Positions 46,871-58,830 of a stretch of DNA of 64,000 nt are shown piece after piece. The notes below the pieces were generated by a model. That model made no database searches. It had not been told where the DNA came from and saw nothing but the letters and a program-made list of their open reading frames with translations. Origin of the DNA: Rhizopus sp. PT2906 (taxonomy: Eukaryota > Mucoromycota > Mucoromycetes > Mucorales > Rhizopodaceae); the NCBI GenBank assembly GCA_025529335.1, contig JAMYHX010000006.1:62001-126000 (forward strand). The letters run 5' to 3'. Numbering within the stretch: the stretch's first letter is position 1; each line of letters starts with the position of its first letter. Made by a program: the position numbers and the translations under genes.

Positions 46871-49800
46871 ATGCGTTAGTAAATTTGCAAGTTTAAAGAA
46901 AAAATAAGTAGAAAGAAAAAAAAACCAAGCTAATGAAAATAATGCCAAGTGTGCGCTGGTGCATTTTGCGTCACAGCATAGTATTGAATCGGAGACTCTT
47001 GGCACATTATCTTTCATTTCCCGATAATACTATTGGGTCCTTTTTTTACTTTGATAAGAAATACTTGCCAATGGAATGGACGTTACTGATGATGTATATT
47101 TTCATACAGTAGCTATTTATATGCTCTTCCAATTCAATAGCTTCATTATATATCGAATTAAAGGACGGTCCATTGCTCTTCGTTTGAACACCTTTCCCAG
47201 TAGGACTCTGCATGCCTATCCATCCGATACAATCTTTACGAGAGACAGTTTGGCAACCAGTCACTATTCGAAGTGCCATGAGAGCCCAGAGAATGCCTTT
47301 TGGTATATTGTTTTTCCTTTGGCCGGAGCTCTTCAGTAGGATTAAATGACATGTTTGATATGAGTCATTATAATACTCTATATCTTATAGTAGAGCATAC
47401 ATTCTGTTTTCTTCTTTCGCATCTGATAAGAATAGATTACAACATTGATAAATAATCACATTGACCACAATAAATCATACTGAAAACATTGAATTTCTCC
47501 TACAAAGCTCACACGCGTCTTACTTTTATAATATTCAACTCTTCTTCATTAAGAATCTAATTCGAAAATCACCGACTTATAACCTTTTTTAAAAAAACAA
47601 AACTGAATGCAACAGCTTTGGAGCACTTTATCAGCCAGCAAAAGCGAAATATTTTGCTTATGGGCAAAAAAGAAGATCCCACAATTCAATAATAGAAGAG
47701 TATGCAAAAGACGGAGAAGGTCTTTTCTTCAGACAAGAAAAAAAGTTTACTGGAAAGGATAGAGACATAACACCCATTGAAAATGCTCCTGACATCCCAA
47801 GCCTCTCCATGCCTCAAAGCAACGGCGATACCGCTACCAAAAATGATTGGGAAGCCATGCTTGTCCCAAGCAGATGCCAAAGTGGAAGGAAAAGATGAGG
47901 TGATCACCCGCTCATCAACTTTCAACTGACTTTCTCCGCTGTTGTTTTCTTCCCAAGGTAGAAAAAATGAACTGAAAAAACTATTATTAATTATCTGAAA
48001 ATAAAGCATGGCACAAAAGAATCTTTACCACCTCATCTTCCACTTTGGCAACTGTTTGATTAATTATAAATAGGGTGACACACATTTCTCTGGACTGTCC
48101 TCCCTTCTTTCCCGCTCGCGCGCTGCAGCTGAAGAAGTATTTTAATTAATTGCATACCAACCATGTGTTTATGCGTGTTTTTTAATTATTTGTGAATATA
48201 GCACAATAGATCTACCTTTGCAGATTTGTGATCCCCCAAACTGTTTAATTAAATTTCATAAAACTTTTTCCCTCCTTCTTTTACGTCTCCTTGACGCCTT
48301 TCTTTAGTTTATAAAGGAGAATTCTTCTTTTTCCCACCCATGTCATTGATCGATGCAGGGCAGACAAGTATAAGGCTACCATGCGTTTCATAAAGGGGTC
48401 ATCTTTTTTTTTTAAACGCACTAGTATACAATCGTTCTCTCCTGATGTTAAACAATCTACCTATTTGAATTTATTCTCCGGTGTAAGGGGGAGAACGTTA
48501 TTTTTCATAAAAGACGCATAATGAGAATGAAATGTTTGATGGTAAACTTGCTTTTACTTTCATTGTGCCTTCTGATTTACATTTAGGTTTTCAAAGGGAG
48601 AATGTGTGTGTCCATGACTCATAATGATTTGGAATATTTGATCCTGAACTGGGATGATTTAAAAAAGCATCATTATCGCGATATATTATCACGATGTACA
48701 AAAATACTATTCATTTTTCTGTGTTAAGAGTTATACATTCTTTCCGGAAAGTAAATTCGCCTGTGATCGAAAATAAATACACCCATGGGAGAACAAAATT
48801 CATGTTGCATGAAATGTAAATTCGTCGTCGCCAAGAATATTTTCGTAATATTAACAGATGGGCTGTCTTGGAGTTGAAATTAACTTAAGTGTTCAAAGAT
48901 TCACAAATCAAAACTAGCCTGCCCTCATGGTCCTTGCTCTGACTCGCTTGTCCCGCCCTTTTTGCTCTCTGGCGTGTATATCTGGAACGTTCTCCCAATT
49001 GCCTCTTCTTGTGCTCTGGGTTCTCTCTGTCCTCCGTTCCTTTTTTTTTTTGTTTAAACCATCCTGGGTAGTTATCGCTACCCTCCCCAGAATGCACCTT
49101 GGTGGTAAGTAAAATTAATATTAGGATATGTGCTCTAATACTAACATACTTTTTCTCTCTTTTTCTACATATACTCATTATCTCTCTCTCTCTCTTTTGA
49201 CATGATGTCGTTTTATTCAAACATATTTTTCTTTGTCGTCTTTTTACGCAAATAATTTTTTTATTTTATGACAACATTTTATAAAATTAATGTCAATAAT
49301 TAATAAAAATACAGTATGCCATTGATTCGCTCTCATTGAATTACAAGCTGATGAAGGAAGATCGTTTATCCTATTGACACTCTTGGTTATTTTAGAGCAA
49401 GATACTAGGAAAATTCTTTATTAAATACTATCAAGTGAATAGCTTGATATGCTAAAGCTTTCCTGGAAGAAATGTTTGGCTTGGCATATGAGAATAGAAA
49501 GAAACTAGTTAGTGTTCAAGTATACGCCAACTGATTACACCTCACGACTGAACTAGGCGCTTATAGATACCAATGCATACATGGCTGTATATTATTATAG
49601 TCTTTTTTTTTAACCATTTCGACTGCTACTCTCTATAATGTCTTTACCCTTCCTGTATCCACGAAAGAAAGTGAGGTTGAAAAGGGGGTTTTTCTTAGTA
49701 CTACTCTGAATGAGCACCGTTCATATGAGAATTGCTTTTTCAAAATATAAACTCAAACGAGCGACATATGCTCTTTACAAGCTTGTCAAAATAATATGTA

Positions 49801-49873
49801 CGTTTCATTGAGCAATGAGAGCAGTCTTTTGGGGGGTGACATAGGCGAGGTGATTGTCTTTATTGCATGTAAG
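46871..49873. other. 3-kb intergenic region, no supported gene
   Basis: AT-rich DNA separates the FAS1 gene start from the ARMT1 gene end. A minus-strand ATG frame at 47046-47279 (77 codons) and a GC-richer patch at 48920-49110 catch the eye but show no recognisable protein. No tRNA or repeat element was recognised. The distance suggests either regulatory sequence of the FAS1 gene or decayed insertion DNA. Confidence 0.4.
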
Positions 49874-50477
49874 TTAATTGTACTCTACAACTGCATACTT
49901 TCCACTAAAGCGTAACTCTTCTCTAGAAATACGTCTATTTTCTTCTAAATCCTTTCTCGTTTCTTCCGAGAGACCAACGAGAACATCTGCCTTGTTGGTA
50001 CGCAAAGACACAATGTTTGTAAAGTCGTTTGCCATATCTGGACCAATGGCCTCCTTGAATGACGTTGTAAGGGGCCAGTCACAGTCAAAGCACAGTTTTC
50101 TATAGTTCAGGTCTCCCTTAAAGATGACAAGGTCTGCCTGTTTCATGTCTTCAAACAGACTAGGAGCATGCGACTTCAAATACCAGTAAGGTAAAGGTGA
50201 ACACCAAAAGTCGTCAGAGGTGACAACAAGACGTTGATCCTGGACATACTGTTGCCATCGGCGAACCATGGTTTCTAAAGCCTCTGTATCCTCTTGAGTG
50301 TGGTCTCCAGGGAAAAAGTCCTTCTCTAGACACTTTTCAAACATCATTGGCATATCTTTAGGCATGACGTCAGATACAAACCAAGGGATGGTCTTACAGT
50401 GGAATACAACTTTAGATGCCTTTTGAGACTGCAACAACCAATCGGCCAAGATCATATCAACAAAGACCTCAAAACCT

Positions 50478-50510
<33 letters not shown>

Positions 50511-51332
50511 TAACTAAGCTTTTTTTCTGTGTGCCATATTCTCTACCTACCAGAGTTATCTAGAACAAAATCAACACGTCCTTGATGCATATCCTTTACC
50601 TTGTTCCACAATATGTCAATGTCATCTACAACAATAAACTTCTTTCGCTCGGCCAATTTATTCTTTTCAACTGCTTGAAGACGACGAATATCGTCTTGAG
50701 ACATGTTGGTCAACAAACTCAAATCGGTCGCATTTCCCCAGAGACAGACTTCGATGAGTTCGTAATACACAATTTCTAGTTTCTCTGGAGTCAAGTCTTT
50801 GATCAAACCAGGCATCTTGCGCGCCAAATCATAGACAGCACCGTGAGATCCCTTGAAGGTAGCCAACTTTTGACTTTCAAAGCAGTCGTATCCCATCCAA
50901 TGCTGTGAGTTTTGAAATAGTTCGGCAATTCTTCTGTAAAGATAACATTCATTGAATAACCAAGTACCCGTGAACCAAGTGCAGCCTTCAAAGTATTGCT
51001 TCAACAGATTGTTCCATGACTCACAGTCCTTTAACGTATCTTGAATGGGTCTATAGTATATACTTTAATAGGATGCTGGCTTGTGGTTTTTATAAATACC
51101 TTAAAGGCGTATCATCAAGCAGCTCTTGTTTTATCTCTTCAATAGCCTGGATGATCTGTTTTCCCTCGTTTGCGCGTGCTTGGTTGGTTTCATCATGTAT
51201 TGTTACTTCAATATCCTTAATAGCACTGTTTAAAATAATAGGCCATCTTCGAATAGTTGTATCATATGCGAAACTTTCCTTATTAGTGGCTCTATATGCA
51301 GGGCAAGGTGGGTTATTGGGTGTGATAGACAT
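49874..51332 (-). CDS. DUF89 damage-control phosphatase, ARMT1 type
   Basis: Three exons encode about 444 residues starting MSITPNNPPCPAYRATNKESFAYDT (ATG 51330-51332). Conserved pieces include RWPIILNSAIKDI, TWLFNECYLYRRI, the metal-site segment DFVLDNSGFEVFVDM and DLVIFKGDLNYRKL, with TSDDFWCSPLPYW between them. This is the subfamily III build shared by human ARMT1 and yeast YMR027W, which dephosphorylate fructose-1-phosphate and similar damaged or side-product metabolites with Mn or Ni. The intron at 50476-50550 interrupts the NSG metal motif and has an acceptor preceded by poly-A. The gene diverges from PSMD5 across 104 bp. The product is cytosolic, with no targeting signal. Confidence 0.9.
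50476..50550 (-). other. 75-nt intron with T13-A21 tract before the acceptor
   Basis: The donor is CTCTG|GTAGGT and the acceptor is A21 followed by G|GTTTTGAGG. The A-run is preceded by 13 T, so the intron can fold into an A/T hairpin directly at the 3' splice site. Splicing restores DNSGFEVF, a conserved metal-binding motif, so removal is expected to be needed for function. Confidence 0.75.
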
Positions 51333-51436
51333 AAGAAAAAAAAAAAAAGGAAAAAAAAAATAGTAATGAAAACTTTCCCGCCCCGTCTTATTCAATACTT
51401 TTTCTTTTTTCCCAGTTTCTTATCCAGCGCGTTAAA

Positions 51437-53390
51437 ATGTCAACAGCAACGTTATTAATGCAAGTGATTGAAGCACTTGACCCACAATCTGATGTACCTT
51501 TAAAAGACAAGGTGTCTATTCTTCAGACATTCTCTTCTACATTAAAAGGTCCTTTTGCTTAACATTTAAATAATAACTTTATATTGACACAAGAACTATT
51601 GTCAATAGAACCAGTAACCATGGAGCAATCCAGGGAAATATTGTCTACTGCTCCTCTTGGTTTATTTTATCACGGGTTGTCTTTGGAAGAAGAAAACTTG
51701 ACTAATGTATTATGTGAAGTCATCAACAAATTACTCGGACCATTTAGCTATACTGATATCGTGTCACCCGAAAACAAGGTAGATCAAATAAGAAAAAAGA
51801 AAAAAGAAACTTATATATGCAAAATAGCCTTTATTGACCGAAGGATTGACACATTACAATACACAAATTCGACTTTTATCAGTACAACAAGTATTCAAAT
51901 GTTTGGTATCGAATGATCTCATTCAATCCATGGTACTTTCCTGAAATAATAATGATCTTCTTTTGCTTATATAAACTATATATGCAGCTCAACTCCGATA
52001 TCTATATGCATATCCTTACAACACTTGCATTTCAAGATACCAAGACAGCTCAAAAAGCATCCGAATTATTATACAAGGCTGCATTTACCGAGCCTGGACA
52101 AGAGGTCATTTTCAATTCAACTACATGTGCCATCTTTAAACAACTACTCAGAATGTAAGTGAAGGACGAATACTGATGACATTGAACTCATGTTTGTGTA
52201 GAAATGAGACTGTCAAGTTTCGTATTTACGATTTGTTGATTAGGATATCCTCCATTTCAGATCATGCATTTGAACTCTGTGAAGCCACAGGACTATTGCA
52301 TGAATTCATGAGTGAGCTAACATCAGATGATTTACTGGTAAAAATCAATGCGATCGAGTTATTGAATGAGGTCGCGGCAACGCCCGCAGGACTTGCTTTC
52401 CTTGAGAAAGCTAATCTGGTGGATGGTATAGCTGCTATATTGGATAATGAGGACGAAGCTGATGTGGCTGTTGTCTTGGTGAAGTGCTCTATTATCAAAT
52501 TCATTGGTAATTTAGGAGAGAACACACAGGTATCCTTTAAGCAGCTATCAGAGCAGTATGGCATCTTGGATAAGATGGAGAGAATTATGGATACAGATAA
52601 TGATGAAATATTGGTAAGTATTGGGATAAAACAATAAAGACAGACAGAGCTAATCAAGGGTAGATTGTGACCATTTCGAGTATTGGACTTATTGGATCTC
52701 ATCTAGCAGGACTTGACTTGCTGTTATCTAATAATCCTACAATGATATCCAAACTCTTCAACCATTACCACTCCTCTATCGGTCCAGTGAAGGCTGTCAT
52801 CCTTCAGACATTATCCAAGTTGATTGGCGTAAGGTAAGGAATTTAGGGATAGATAAGAGCATATAAATAATTACAGTAATAGGGATGAACCTATGAATGA
52901 AAGTGATAAATTGACACTCATGGTATTCAAACAATATCATGGGTTTCCTACAAGATTGATAGCAGAGGCTAAACAACCAGATGACGATATCCGAACTGCT
53001 TGTTTCGCATTAATGCAATCTATTGCATTTCATCAATGGGGTCTCGAGGTACGTGGGCGCGCACACATTGGTAGTCATAATATATTAATATAGATATGAA
53101 TATAAATAGTATATGTCACAATCCAACGAATTTATGCAATACATACTAGATCGAACGACAGAGCGCATGCAGCAGGGACAGGTATTATTATTAAATTTCT
53201 CAGTGTTAAATGTCAATTAATAATGGTTATTTGGTAGTTATGGAAATTTACAGTCATACAAACATTGACGAATCATTCTACAGCAAAAGAGTTGCTAGGA
53301 AACGAGTATTACCCCCAATGCATAGTGTATATTCGTCAAGGACCTTATTACAAGCCTTTAGAAGCAACTGTTGCATTCGAAAGTTCTTAA
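51437..53390 (+). CDS. PSMD5: 26S proteasome assembly chaperone PSMD5/S5B-like
   Basis: Eight or nine exons encode an ARM/HEAT-type alpha-solenoid of about 500 residues. The first exon is MSTATLLMQVIEALDPQSDV (ATG 51437-51439). Later pieces include ELLSIEPVTMEQSREIL, a GLTHYNTQIRLLSVQQVFK helix pair, LLVKINAIELLNEVAATP and DIRTACFALMQSIAFHQWG. The last exon ends QCIVYIRQGPYYKPLEATVAFESS, which matches the C-terminus of PSMD5. In animals PSMD5 binds Rpt1/Rpt2 and assists or inhibits base-core docking. Yeast Hsm3 has this role with little sequence identity. Splice sites were inferred by frame. The TAA is at 53388-53390. Confidence 0.85.
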
Positions 53391-53560
53391 AACTGTTTCG
53401 AATTTCCATAGTTTCTATAAAGAAAAAGAACACAAAGGGGAGAATAAAGCTTAAAAGGGGAAAAAAAAAACTAGAAAAGCAAGATGAGGGGGGTAAAGAA
53501 GCCCATTATTAAATAAGCAACCACAACCTTTTTATTTCCTTCTTCTCTTTTTAAAATAAA

Positions 53561-54543
53561 ATGGATCAAGATACATTGAGTTCACTTACAACCCAGCATT
53601 TTTATTATTATCACAATTATTCAACCAGGAAATATAACAAATTCAGATTTTACTTTATTCAATGGCTTTATAAGCTCAAGCGAGATACAAAGAATAGCCC
53701 GAGACTATTGGACCAGTATGGTACTTTACAAAAGAAAGTGATTGGCACAGGAGCATCGGCAACGATCAAAGTCATTAAAGACAAAAAGAGTATATTTGCA
53801 GTCAAAGTATTCCAGAAAGGCCAAAAACAAAAGAAATGGATGAGTGAATACTGTATTTCATCCGTACTGTCGCATCCAAATATCATAAAAACTATGGACC
53901 TTGTACTTGATCAACATCATAGACATTGTATCATTATGGAATATGTAATGTTCTCTTTTGTAGTATAAACTCTTGCTGACATCATTATCTCTAGTGCTCA
54001 GAGGGCGATTTGTATTCATTTATAAAAGATGGAAGACTTGTTGAACTGAAAGAAATCAATTACTATTTTAAGCAGCTGCTGGATGGCTTGTCTTATTTAC
54101 ACAGTATAGGTGTAGCTCATAGAGATATCAAGCCAGAAAATTTACTGATTCAGGATGGTGTGCTAAAGATAACAGATTTTGGTGAAGCCACAGTGTTTAA
54201 GCAAGTATCCAACCTCATCGTCTCTGATGGTCTGTGTGGATCTATACCCTATATGGCTCCTGAAGTATTTCACCAGCAATATGATCCAAGTCAAGCAGAT
54301 GTATGGTCAGCTGCGATCGTTTACTTTTGTATGAGACTCAAAGGCGTGCCCTTTTTCTCGGCCACCATGTCGGACCCAAATTACAGGCTATATCAAAGAG
54401 ATTATACCAAGAAGCAGTACCCTGCATTTGATGTTTTAGATAACCAAACACAAGATTTACTATATAACATGTTAAATCCTAATCCAAAAAATAGATTTAC
54501 AATACAAACTGTACTTGATTTGCCCTGGATTGCTGATGTATAA
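53561..54543 (+). CDS. Serine/threonine kinase of the Hal4/Sat4 (NPR1) family
   Basis: Two exons (intron 53945-53994) encode 310 residues, little more than the kinase domain. All catalytic parts are present: glycine loop GTGASATIKV, VAIK-like AVKVF, catalytic loop HRDIKPENL, DFGEA, and APE in PYMAPEVF. The N-terminus (first 60 residues, Tyr-rich YYYHNYSTRKYNKF) is much shorter than the long Ser-rich regulatory region of yeast Hal4, Hal5 or Npr1. Those kinases stabilise plasma-membrane nutrient and potassium transporters. Best fit is Hal4/Sat4 by CSEGDLYSFI and DFGEATVF. It could be a lineage-specific paralogue. It is in tandem with the aminotransferase gene (123 bp). Confidence 0.85.
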
Positions 54544-54666
54544 TAAAATGTAGAGATGTTCCTTCTGCGTCAATTCGTTTTCAAATTGCGTGAGTCTCGT
54601 TATTATTTGCTGCTGTTGTTCAATTTGAGATTACCTTTCTTTCCTTTTTTTTTTTTCCTTCTTCTT

Positions 54667-56272
54667 ATGTTTTCCATCACTTCTTTTTCTTCTTGTTTAC
54701 TTAAAAGACCAGCTATCGTAACGCGCATCATGTCATATTCTACAAAGATTCAACCTGCAAAGCGTGTATCCACTTTTAGTCGAGATGGTTTGTTGGGCGA
54801 AAGAATAAATAAAGGCAGTATAGGTTGATTCTGTTTGACATAGTTTGGTCCATTTTTACTCCACTTGCAGTCGAGACAAAGGCTATCAATTTGGGACAAG
54901 GGTTCATGAAGTAAAAAAGAAATGAGTGAAAATAGGGTCAAAAGCAAAAAAGGTTAAATATTTTTTCTTTTAGCTTTTCTCCTGCCCATGTTGTACAAAC
55001 TGCATGTAAACAGGCCATTGACAAAGTTGAATCAAATCAATACAGGTAAATAAGTTCATTTGAACTATATGAGATATTGATGAAAGCAAAACAGTCATCC
55101 AAAAGGTCTTTTACGCTTAAGAAACGCGCTAGCAGCTTCTTATAAATCCCAATTCAATGGTCGAGAATTAGATCCTGAGACCAACATTATTGTTACTGCA
55201 GGTGCTAATGAAGGTATATTTGCTACCTTGGCTGGTTTCTTGGATGAAGGCGATGAAGTGGTTGTTATTGAGCCATTCTTTGATCAATATATTGTAAGTA
55301 ACTATTGTGGAAACTTGGTTCTTATTAACGGGCATAATGTATATAGCCCAACATCACTATGAACGGTGGTGTACCCGTCTATGTTCCCTTGAGGCCTCCT
55401 ACTGATGCTGATCAGCGTGTGGTCTCTTCTCATGAATGGACTTTGGACATAAAGGAACTGGAATCTAAAATAACCAACAAAACAAAGATCATCATCATCA
55501 ATACTCCTCACAACCCAGTAGGCAAAGTATTTAGCGAACAAGAACTCAATGCAATTGGACAAGTAGCTGAAAAGCACAACCTGTTGATCATATCGGATGA
55601 AGTGGTACATAACAAACAAGAAAAAAAAAAAATAGTCTGTGACTAATGTCTTGTCAGTATGATCGTCTCTATTATCCTCCCTATGAAAGAATTCCCAGAA
55701 TAGGTAACCAGTTTTGGAACCGTACAATTACCGTTGGCTCAGGCGGCAAAAGCTTTGCAGCAACCGGCTGGCGTGTAGGATGGCTTATTGGTCCTGCAGA
55801 ACTGATTCAGCACGCATATGCTGCTCAACTTCGAGTTGTCTTTTGTGTGAACTCGCCATGTCAGGAGGCTGTTGCTGCTGGTATTGAAGCCTCCTTGACG
55901 GAACCGATCTTTGAACAACAGATTGAAGACTATATTAAGAAGAAGGCCATTCTTTCCAAGGTCTTTGATGAACTCAATTTGCCTTATACTGTGCCTGAGG
56001 GTGCATATTATTTCTTGGTCAACACAAGCAAGATCAAGATTCCAGAGGGTTATGAATTTCCTGATATTTTAAATGATCGAGGCGACGATTTTAAAATGTG
56101 TTACTGGTTAACCAAGGAAATTGGTGTCTGTGCTATTCCCCCATCCGAATTTTACATGAAAGAACACTGGCCATTAGCTTCGAAATTCGCTCGTTTTGCA
56201 TTTTGTAAAACAAATGACGTATTAGAACAAGCTGTTGAAAGACTAAAGAAGTTAGAAAAGTATATTCAATAA
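54667..56272 (+). CDS. BNA3: Kynurenine aminotransferase (class I/II PLP enzyme)
   Basis: Several exons encode about 425 residues. Fold-type I aminotransferase marks are NLGQGFMNFSPA, ITVTAGANEGIFATL, IINTPHNPVGKVF, DEVYDRLYY and the PLP lysine in SGGKSFAATGWRVGW. The C-lobe has FCVNSPCQEAVA and ends RLKKLEKYIQ (TAA 56270-56272). This fits the kynurenine-oxoglutarate/cysteine-S-conjugate beta-lyase branch (Bna3, KYAT1/3). It converts kynurenine to kynurenic acid with 2-oxo acids. The start is uncertain. The ATG at 54667 gives a basic, Ser-rich leader (MFSITSFSSCLLKRPAIVTRI) suited to mitochondrial import. The second ATG at 54730 gives a cytosolic form, so dual targeting is possible. Confidence 0.92.
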
Positions 56273-56380
56273 ACGAATGCATGAAAATAAGACGGAGACG
56301 GACGAAATCGGAAACTAGTAAACGGAAACATCCGAAAGCTTTTTTTTTTTTTTTTCAAAGAAAACTTTATTTGTTAAATT

Positions 56381-56857
56381 TTAAATCATGGTTGTCATGG
56401 TATTGTTGGTATGATGAATAACAGCAGGAGGTGCGCTGTATTGAATGAATGCATCTTTTTGTTGAATAGAGGAATAAACGACAGCAGCAGCAATGGCAAC
56501 CATAGAAACAGCCAAGAGTTTAGATTCATCTTGGCTAATTTGGGGTTGCTGCTCATGATGGTTTGGTTGCACAACAGCAATGTTTTCTGATTTACATTGT
56601 TTGGAGACAGGAGGTAAGGTATCTTCTTCACATTTTGCAGGTAATAGGATAGTGCTCTTTGTTTGAGCCTTTTTGTTTAAAATATCTTCTGCTTTTGCCA
56701 TTGTATTAGACAATAACAATCTTTCTCGAACAGTGTATTGAGGACGGCGTCTTTTGTCATCACGATCCAGTTTCTTGATAGCTAATGTATAAGCCTTGTT
56801 TGCGATTTGTCTTGGAGAGAGTAAACACTTGTTGTTTTTCTTTTGGTTAGACCACAT
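56381..56857 (-). CDS. Hypothetical 158-residue protein with one C-terminal hydrophobic segment
   Basis: A single exon starts at ATG 56855-56857 and stops at 56381-56383. The N-terminal half is basic (LDRDDKRRRPQYTVRERLLLSN) with a helical amphipathic look (SPRQIANKAYTLAIKKL). The middle is Gln/His/Pro-rich (NHHEQQPQISQDE). A hydrophobic stretch (LLAVSMVAIAAAVVYSSI, about residues 113-130) is followed by 28 residues, so it may be a tail-anchored or single-pass protein. No family is recognised. It converges with the aminotransferase gene (108 bp). Confidence 0.6.
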   Translation of the reverse strand: MWSNQKKNNKCLLSPRQIANKAYTLAIKKLDRDDKRRRPQYTVRERLLLSNTMAKAEDILNKKAQTKSTILLPAKCEEDTLPPVSKQCKSENIAVVQPNHHEQQPQISQDESKLLAVSMVAIAAAVVYSSIQQKDAFIQYSAPPAVIHHTNNTMTTMI

Positions 56858-57362
56858 CTTGTTTAATGAGTAAGGATGATAGGAGGATGGAATAATGAAG
56901 ATACGCTTGAAAATAATACTACTGAATACGTAAAGATGGTTTTATCACTACTTCTCATCGATTAGCTTGAAGAACAGAGAAGTAATTTGGCCTTGAAATA
57001 GTTAAGCTTTATACACAATTGCTTTTAGTATAAAAATAAATGTATATTTTTAAAAAAGATAGTATTAAAAAAAAGAGAGGGAATTTTCTGATTTATATTT
57101 ATATTGTGGAGTTTATGGCAAAAGTCGGAGAAGCGAGCATATGAACTTGATTTATTTACACACACACACACACACAGCTCCTTTTTTTACAATGGAATAT
57201 GGCTCATTCCCAAATTAAGGTATATTTTTCCTTTAAACGTACATAAAAAATAGCACATTCTCCCATTTCTTTGTCTACCTGTTCTCCAATACATAAAATG
57301 CCTCAAAAAAATTACCAAAATTGAATGATGATATAAACAACAGGTATTATAGCGCTATTTAT
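56858..57362. other. Intergenic region with a CA microsatellite
   Basis: AT-rich DNA without a gene. An (AC)n repeat of about 9 units lies at 57160-57177. Confidence 0.45.
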
Positions 57363-57910
57363 TCAACATTCCTGGCTATGGTGTCTCTTTGTTGTGATGG
57401 TACTACTTGTGTTCATAAATATAGTAATAGGTACTGTAACTGAGGCTTGCTGCGGTCCCATAGGAACCATCATCTTGCTGGCGGGCAGATAGTTGGGTTG
57501 AAAAATGAGTGAATATGTCCATTGATCGGGTGGATATCGTTTAAAGAAACGGCAATTGGGCAGTTTCCACGAGTGAAGATGATCTCTATTTTTAATGCCA
57601 TTGCAATCAGTTGCTATATTTCTGGCTGCTGTCAATTGGATCATGTGCTGCATATTATTTTTGGATACCCATTGGAATATGATATCAAGTGAATTCGGGT
57701 TGTTGGGTGTGTCTAAAGACACAAATGAGTGCCTTGTTCATGCATGACTCTTATTTCCTTACTTTCTGTTGTCATGGCATTCATTGTGTAATTAAATGAT
57801 AAAACATGACCTGGGGCTAGAGACTGATTAGGTGCAGGACTGGTCAGCGTCAAAAAGTCGTTTGCTAATACACAGCAAGTACAATAAAACAATAGAATTA
57901 AAAGACACAT
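57363..57910 (-). CDS. Small secreted protein, possible Kre9/Ig-like fold
   Basis: Two exons (50-nt intron 57713-57762) encode 165 residues. The ATG at 57908-57910 opens a signal peptide (MCLLILLFYCTCCVLA); an upstream in-frame start is TTG and is not used. The mature part begins NDFLTLTSPAPNQSLAPGHVLSFNYTM, resembling the first strands of fungal Kre9/Knh1-like or Ser/Thr-GPI Ig-type domains (LTSPxxxxxxxPG). The rest has two cysteines (TDCNG, NCRFF), several NxS/T sites and no GPI signal. The function is unknown; an extracellular wall-associated role is inferred from fold-level resemblance only. Confidence 0.6.
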
Positions 57911-58031
57911 GAGGGAGGGAAAAAAGAAATGTAAAAATAGCAAGTATCTCTATGGTTATTGGTACGGGCATGTACAGGTTAGGAGTAAGTAACAAGATGG
58001 AAAGAGAGAGAGAGAGATGAAAGGGAGATGT

Positions 58032-58830
58032 TTAATAAGGCACATGAGCTTGCAGAAATCCAAGCATAGTGATGGTTTCGCCAAAGTACGCTCCTTTATG
58101 ATCCCTCATATATTTTATCACTTGCTGTAACTCCTGGTGTCGGTCCAACACCCAAAACAAAAAGCTTACAAGTGCATTAATGGTCATATCACTGTAATCG
58201 ACGAAAGGCTTGCCGTCCAAATGATAACCTGCCTTGATCTCTCCTCTTGCCAGCTGGCGTGCGAAAAAATTAGCCTTTGTCTCGAGCAGCTGTCGAAGAC
58301 GTTGATCCTTGGACAGCATGTAATAGTGACCTAATCGCCATGGCACACGACATGAGTTCCAATTATAGCCTGGGTCATGCTCGTTCTCGAGCGCCTGTCG
58401 ACAACTTGACAATGGTTCTAGGCTTAAAGAATCGGTGATAGAACATATGCTGACTTTAGAAAGAGTGAAATAGCTGCAATGGAGTGACCACGCATAAGCT
58501 TGTAAAGGAATAGTCATATTGCTTTTTTAAAATGAGCACAAGTCCAGGACATAGTTTCTGATATTGTTGAAGCCATAAAGCAGTACACGATAATTTCTAA
58601 ATAAACATGCAGAGCCATAAACAATGTGTCCATTTTCTCATGTCCCTTGTCTTTTTTTTTCCCTTTTATGCAGCCTTGAGATATTATGGGACAGTGGCGA
58701 AAACTGCGCAATGCCTCTATTACCTAACCTCAGCCAACGTATCATATTGATCTCAATGATGCTAATTCCATCCTCAATTACAGCTTATTCACAGCTTGAA
58801 GCATACCAAGTTTGCAAATGTATTTTAAAT
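58032..58830 (-). pseudogene. Glycoside hydrolase family 8 (GH8b-like) remnant
   Basis: The C-terminal 158 codons (58032-58517) are intact and read as the last third of a GH8 enzyme: YNWNSCRVPWRLGHYY, FFARQLARGEIKAGYHLDG and YFGETITMLGFL. GH8 enzymes are normally 380-450 residues. Upstream on the same strand (58520-58830), pieces of the earlier domain can be guessed in different frames (for example QQYQKLCPGLV, RLGN), with stops and no signal peptide, so the 5' half looks decayed. In the YDA(T/I)R position an Asn (WNSCR) replaces Asp. I recall this as typical of subgroup GH8b, which includes chitosanases. That would suit a fungus with chitosan-rich walls, but the substrate is inferred. Confidence 0.6.

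Noticed and set aside
47046..47279. 77-codon minus-strand ATG frame upstream of the FAS1 gene
   Set aside because: No domain, no signal peptide, no intron context; could be chance.
48927..49112. GC-richer plus-strand frame (hydrophobic)
   Set aside because: Pyrimidine-rich bias alone explains the hydrophobic residues; no homologue recognised.
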